This document shows, one piece after another, positions 6,789-9,932 of a stretch of DNA of 9,932 bases. Each line of letters starts with the position of its first letter. The stretch's first letter is position 1. The position numbers and the translations under genes are program-made. The notes below the pieces were generated by a model. It was given only the letters and a program-made list of their open reading frames with translations, was not told the origin of the DNA and ran no database searches. Source of the DNA: an uncultured Methylobacter sp. (GTDB lineage Bacteria; Pseudomonadota; Gammaproteobacteria; Methylococcales; Methylomonadaceae); the NCBI GenBank assembly GCA_903831545.1, contig CAIKYI010000190.1:1-9932 (forward strand), in the 5' to 3' direction.

Positions 6789-8089
6789 TTAAAGTACAAA
6801 ATATTAAACAAATCATTATCGCTATACTGTTAAGTGATTTATTGTTGGGCAGTTTTTTAGTGCACGCTGAAGTGCTCGATACTATTGTTGCTGTTGTTGA
6901 AGATGACGTTATTCTTGAACGGGAATTGCAAAAAGAAGTGCTTGTAATTGAACAAAGAATTCAGCAAGGCAAAGCTGAAATTCCACCTGCTTATGTACTG
7001 CGCAAGCAAGTTCTTGAAAAAATGATAATTGATAAGCTTCAGAGGCAGTTAGCTGAAAAGGCAGGGATTACGGTCAGCGAAGAAATGCTTAATAGTTCGG
7101 CTGCAGATATTGCCCGAAGAAATAATATGGATGTCGATGCATTCAGAGCTGAGCTTGAAGGGCAGGGCATAAGCTACCAAAGTTTTCTCGATAATATGCG
7201 CAATGAAATTATTATTAACCAATTACGTGGACGGGAAATTGGTGGGCGGATTAAGGTAACTGACCGCGAGGTCGAACATTACCTGGAAACACAAGATAAA
7301 ATTGGCGAAGAGTCTACCCAGTATCATCTTGGCCATATTTTAATTGCTGTTAAAGAAGGTGCGACCTCGACAGAGATCCAGAAAGCCATGAGTAAAGCAG
7401 ATGATCTGGTTAAAAAACTGCGGGAAGGTCAGGATTTTACCCAGGCGGCCATTAGCTTTTCGGATGATGCCAATGCACTAAAAGGTGGCGATTTGGGGTG
7501 GCGTACCATGAGTGAAGTTCCAACGTTGTTTGTTAACGATATCCATAAGCTGAAACAGGGTGAAATTTCCGACCCCATTCGCAGTCCCAGTGGTTTTCAT
7601 ATTATCAAAATGGTAGAACTCAAGGGTACTGAAAATCACACAATTTTAAAAACCAAAGTTAGGCATATTCTAATTAAGACCAATGAATTGGTTGACGATG
7701 TTGAAGCAAAGAAACGCTTGCTGGCATTAAAAAGCCGCCTTGCTGATGGGGATGATTTTTCTGCATTGGCAAGAGCGCATTCAGACGACAAAGGATCTGC
7801 TTTAAAAGGTGGTTCATTGGATTGGGTAGGGCCTGGTGATTTGGTTAAACCCTTTGAAGAAGCGATGCTGAAACTTCAGATTAATGAAGTCAGTGAGCCT
7901 GTGCAGACGCAGTTTGGTTGGCATGTCATCCAGGTTTTAGGTCGCGAAAATAAGGATGATAGCAGTGAGTTCAAAAAGAACCTGATCAGGGAAGCCATAC
8001 GCAAGCGAAAAATTGAAGAAGAAACAGAGCTTTGGGTGAGAAGGTTGCGGGATGAAGCTTTTGTTGAAATTCATCAGGATAGGCTTTGA
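6785..8089 (+). CDS. surA: Periplasmic chaperone and peptidyl-prolyl isomerase SurA
   Basis: SurA escorts unfolded outer-membrane barrels across the periplasm to the BAM complex; LptD is one of its best-known clients. The 434-residue protein starts with a signal peptide (1-28, cut after VHA), then the SurA N-terminal helical domain (about 29-170), two parvulin domains (about 178-280, from YHLGHILI to GFHIIKM; and 289-387, from KVRHILIK to GWHVIQV) and a C-terminal helix (about 393-425). Length and order match the family (E. coli 428). The ATG overlaps the lptD stop as ATGA, with GGAA nine bases upstream inside lptD, implying translational coupling. In many gammaproteobacteria pdxA and rsmA follow surA; neither is present here. 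Confidence 0.97.
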   Translation: MIKVQNIKQIIIAILLSDLLLGSFLVHAEVLDTIVAVVEDDVILERELQKEVLVIEQRIQQGKAEIPPAYVLRKQVLEKMIIDKLQRQLAEKAGITVSEEMLNSSAADIARRNNMDVDAFRAELEGQGISYQSFLDNMRNEIIINQLRGREIGGRIKVTDREVEHYLETQDKIGEESTQYHLGHILIAVKEGATSTEIQKAMSKADDLVKKLREGQDFTQAAISFSDDANALKGGDLGWRTMSEVPTLFVNDIHKLKQGEISDPIRSPSGFHIIKMVELKGTENHTILKTKVRHILIKTNELVDDVEAKKRLLALKSRLADGDDFSALARAHSDDKGSALKGGSLDWVGPGDLVKPFEEAMLKLQINEVSEPVQTQFGWHVIQVLGRENKDDSSEFKKNLIREAIRKRKIEEETELWVRRLRDEAFVEIHQDRL

Positions 8090-8119
8090 AACAATACAGC
8101 GTCGGTTTGATTCTTGAAC

Positions 8120-8125
8120 AAGGGG
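8120..8125 (+). promoter_or_regulatory. Ribosome binding site deciding the start of the RNA-binding protein gene
   Basis: AAGGGG ends six bases before the ATG at 8132. It lies downstream of an in-frame TTG at 8114, so it supports the ATG and argues against the longer reading. Confidence 0.75.
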
Positions 8126-8131
8126 TGTGTA

Positions 8132-8518
8132 ATGAGTGGCAATAACATAATTAATGCCATAGATATAAGTCTGGAGGTGAAAATTCCAGATCAGTCATGC
8201 ATTAAAATGGTTCGCTATCGTCTGGATGTGGGCTGTAAACATCAGATTACTCTGGAAGAGCTAAAAAAAGTATTGATTGATGAGTCAGGTGTCGATAAGA
8301 ACTGTATTAATATCAACATACAAGGTGATTACACGCTTGTTGAACTTCCAGATGAAATGCCCCAGGATATTTTCATGCATTTAAAATCGGTAGAAATAAA
8401 ACAACACAAACTGGATATCAAACGGGTAAAAGCGAGAAACAAAAAACGTGGCAATAACTATCGCCGACGTTTAAAACAGAGGATCCCAGTGCTTGACAAG
8501 GAAGTGGGGCAGGGTTGA
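8132..8518 (+). CDS. Stand-alone DeaD/CsdA-type (DbpA-like) RNA-binding domain protein
   Basis: This 128-residue protein resembles the RRM-like RNA-binding domain that normally ends the DEAD-box helicase DeaD/CsdA. Residues 26-34 MVRYRLDVG compare with MQxYRIEVG in DeaD, INIQGDYTLVELP (61-73) with the INI-x-DDYS-x-V-x-LP strand region, and MPQDIFMHLKSV (76-87) with MPxDIxQHLKxV, recalled from memory. No helicase domain precedes it: surA ends 42 bases upstream, and the first 25 residues are not helicase-like. The tail (about 98-117, KARNKKRGNNYRRRLKQR) is strongly basic, suggesting RNA or ribosome contact. The strong ribosome binding site and intact frame indicate a working gene rather than a helicase fragment. 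It may be co-transcribed with lptD-surA. The role is unknown: RNA binding is inferred from the fold, and a cold-shock or ribosome-assembly role is speculation. Confidence 0.75.
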   Translation: MSGNNIINAIDISLEVKIPDQSCIKMVRYRLDVGCKHQITLEELKKVLIDESGVDKNCININIQGDYTLVELPDEMPQDIFMHLKSVEIKQHKLDIKRVKARNKKRGNNYRRRLKQRIPVLDKEVGQG

Positions 8519-8782
8519 TTAATAGCGTTTTTAATTTCCCAATTATGATATTGATCGAGAGAATAGCAGAGAATTTAGAAGGTAACTTTTTAAAAAAAAT
8601 CAGGCTTGTAGTTTGAATCGGGTTTTTCTGGCGTTTAGTTACCATCTTGATTTAGAGCTAGCAATGCCTTTAAGTAGCTTTGCTACTTAAAATCGGTCAT
8701 GGATGAATTATGTTTAGGTAACAAGCTATAGTTAATTTGTGCGCTTCAAGTTCACAATACAAATTCAATAGGCGTAACTTGA
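8519..8782. other. Intergenic stretch with no convincing gene
   Basis: No supportable gene is seen. A 23-codon frame from ATG 8545 (MILIERIAENLEGNFLKK) has no ribosome binding site and ends at 8616; it could be a remnant. AT-rich tracts at 8586-8600 lack a preceding stem, so no intrinsic terminator for the upstream operon can be named. Confidence 0.5.
8669..8691. other. Perfect 10-bp hairpin
   Basis: TTTAAGTAGC (8669-8678) and GCTACTTAAA (8682-8691) are exact inverse complements around a three-base TTT loop. No T-run follows on either strand, so it is not a standard terminator. It could be an mRNA end-stabilising hairpin or a small palindromic repeat; its arms contain GTAG/CTAC, which is also seen in REP elements. 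Confidence 0.6.
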
Positions 8783-9008
8783 GTACGTCGATCCGAGTAT
8801 CTGGATTCCAACTACATCATAGAGCGCGTTTTTAAGGCTACAAAAAGTGATCTGGCAGAGCAGCGCGATGCGATCTGCTATTGACTTTAGTGAGCTGGCA
8901 GCACGGTTAATAGATATAGGGTGTTTAGAATTGAATAACCAGTCAATTATGCCTTTTAATACCAATGAGCATTTCATTGGGGCAAAAAATCATATTAAAT
9001 CATTTTAA
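8783..9008 (+). pseudogene. Probable frameshifted remnant of an unrecognised gene
   Basis: Two adjacent plus-strand frames read like one broken protein. From 8783 the frame gives protein-like sequence (YLDSNYIIERVFKATKSD, then LAEQRDAICY) until TGA at 8882. Skipping one base (T8882) continues as DFSELAARLIDIGCLELNN and on to a TAA at 9006-9008. In the first frame a TGA at 8780-8782 blocks any upstream extension. A 46-codon ORF from ATG 8868 exists in the second frame but has no ribosome binding site. I do not recognise the family. A minus-strand ORF over the same bases (8765-8977) looks like its antisense shadow. The evidence is the protein-like character of the joined reading only. Confidence 0.4.
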
Positions 9009-9077
9009 ATGCCTGCCAAGTTGTTGCTTGGTAAGGTAATTGTTGGTAATTATCAGGAAGCTGGAAAAACAAGAGCC

Positions 9078-9932
9078 ATGGCTAATAGAAGAAGAGTAAA
9101 AAAGCAGTTACCGGATACGCCGGTTAAAGTGACCGTTGAGTCTTTGGCTCATGATGGTCGTGGTGTGGCACATGTTGATGGTAAAGTGATTTTTATCGAT
9201 GAGGCGTTGCCAGGCGAAGAAGTAGAGTTTATTTATACCGAAAGCCGAAAGGATTACGCTGAAGGTAAAGTGGTCAAATTGTTTAGTCGATCTCCTGACC
9301 GGGTTGATGCGTTGTGCGCACATTATGGTGTATGTGGCGGTTGCAGCTTTCAGCATGTTGAATCTTCTGCACAAATAAGAATAAAGCAGGATTTATTAAT
9401 CGATCAATTTAAACGTATCGGTAAAGTTGAAATACCTGAACTTTGGGAGCCCCTGGAAGGGCCGCACTGGGGTTATCGCAGTAAAGCGCGGATGGGTGTT
9501 AAATATGTCGAGAAAAAGAACCGGGTTTTAGTTGGGTTTAGAGAAAGGCGCCATCCTTATTTAGCTGAAATTGAAAGCTGCATCGTTATGAATCCTGTTG
9601 TGGGCACCAAGTTAATGGCCTTGTCCGAGATGATTGGTGGGCTGTCTATCAGAGATAAAATTCCACAGATAGAAGTGGCTATTGGTGATCAACAATGTGT
9701 GTTATCGATTCGGGTGCTTGAACCCCCGACCGCTGCCGATAAAGAGCGGATGCGCGAGTATTCTCATGAACATAATGTCTCTCTGTGTTTGCAATCTAAA
9801 GGCCCTGATACCATTGTGCCACTTGACGGAGAGCCTGAAGTCATTCCGACTTATGCATTGCCGGATCAGGGGTTGGAGTTTAAATTTAAACCGGCCATGT
9901 TTACCCAGGTTAATTATGAAATTAACAGGCAA
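9078..9932 (+). CDS. rlmD: 23S rRNA (uracil-1939-C5)-methyltransferase RlmD, 5' part
   Basis: RlmD methylates C5 of U1939 in 23S rRNA using SAM. The first 285 codons are present; the frame runs off the window without a stop. A TRAM RNA-binding domain (about 12-70, with HDGRGVAHVDGKVIFI) is followed by the iron-sulfur site: Cys80, Cys86, Cys89 in ALCAHYGVCGGCSFQH, and Cys168 in IESCIVM, the same C-x5-C-x2-C...C pattern as E. coli RlmD (81, 87, 90, 162). PHWGYRSKARMGV (129-141) and the last visible motif FTQVN (275-279), which introduces the catalytic domain, also match. The Rossmann motifs, catalytic Cys and base Glu lie beyond the end. An in-frame ATG at 9009 would add 23 residues unlike the family; the ATG at 9078 with the basic MANRRRVKK start fits better, although its ribosome binding site is weak. 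It could be the related RlmC or TrmA, but the TRAM domain plus four Cys favour RlmD. Confidence 0.93.
   Translation, partial: MANRRRVKKQLPDTPVKVTVESLAHDGRGVAHVDGKVIFIDEALPGEEVEFIYTESRKDYAEGKVVKLFSRSPDRVDALCAHYGVCGGCSFQHVESSAQIRIKQDLLIDQFKRIGKVEIPELWEPLEGPHWGYRSKARMGVKYVEKKNRVLVGFRERRHPYLAEIESCIVMNPVVGTKLMALSEMIGGLSIRDKIPQIEVAIGDQQCVLSIRVLEPPTAADKERMREYSHEHNVSLCLQSKGPDTIVPLDGEPEVIPTYALPDQGLEFKFKPAMFTQVNYEINRQ

Noticed and set aside
8114..8131. TTG start for the RNA-binding protein gene
   Set aside because: The strong AAGGGG lies downstream of this TTG and correctly spaced for the ATG at 8132.
8765..8977. Minus-strand 70-codon ORF
   Set aside because: No ribosome binding site or recognisable domain; the plus strand over the same bases reads more like protein, so this is probably an antisense shadow of the remnant.
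9009..9077. Upstream in-frame ATG for rlmD
   Set aside because: The extra 23 residues are not seen in the family as I know it, and the TRAM domain is correctly placed from 9078.
9108..9374. Minus-strand ORF over the rlmD 5' end, and a second at 9702-9932
   Set aside because: Both are opposite clear RlmD coding sequence with TRAM and Fe-S motifs; no independent features support them.
1..9932. tRNA, rRNA, CRISPR array, insertion sequence or prophage
   Set aside because: I saw no cloverleaf, regular repeat-spacer pattern, transposase motif or phage gene; the only repeats are the short palindromes listed.

Overview
The window looks like chromosomal core DNA from a moderately AT-rich gammaproteobacterium. 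An LptD/SurA pair set divergently against AmgK/MurU resembles, as I recall it, the arrangement in pseudomonads. The sequence style (REP-like GTGGGAGCGA palindrome, DeaD-type RNA-binding domain, FolP and RlmD types) would fit a methanotroph of the Methylococcales. That genus-level guess rests on memory of the families, not on a search.

Layout. (1) 1-900, plus: folP, dihydropteroate synthase, complete and starting at the first base. (2) 901-1034: a short convergent gap with a strong REP-like palindrome. (3) 1035-3719 (or 3749), minus: a probable three-gene operon read amgK, murU, then a DHH/DHHA1 phosphoesterase, with gaps of 37 and 26 bases. AmgK and MurU form the cell-wall sugar salvage route (MurNAc to MurNAc-1-P to UDP-MurNAc). 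(4) About 3750-3854: the shared divergent upstream region. (5) 3855-8089, plus: lptD and surA, overlapping by ATGA. LptD is the outer-membrane LPS translocon and SurA is the periplasmic chaperone that helps fold outer-membrane barrels, including LptD. (6) 8132-8518, plus: a small free-standing RNA-binding protein resembling the C-terminal domain of the DEAD-box helicase DeaD/CsdA, with a basic tail. (7) 8519-9077: a long gap with a perfect hairpin and what looks like a frameshifted gene remnant. (8) 9078-9932, plus: rlmD, cut by the window end just before its SAM-binding catalytic domain.

How they work together: the central block concerns the cell envelope, with peptidoglycan sugar recycling on one strand and LPS export plus barrel folding on the other. 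The flanks are housekeeping genes for folate synthesis and 23S rRNA methylation. I see no defence, phage, CRISPR or secondary-metabolite system. The most unusual items are the orphan DeaD-like RNA-binding protein, a duplicated W-x-C-x8-W-x-C motif in an N-terminal extension of LptD, a palindromic element that supplies the ribosome binding site and start codon of murU, and the uncharacterised DHH enzyme in the murU operon.
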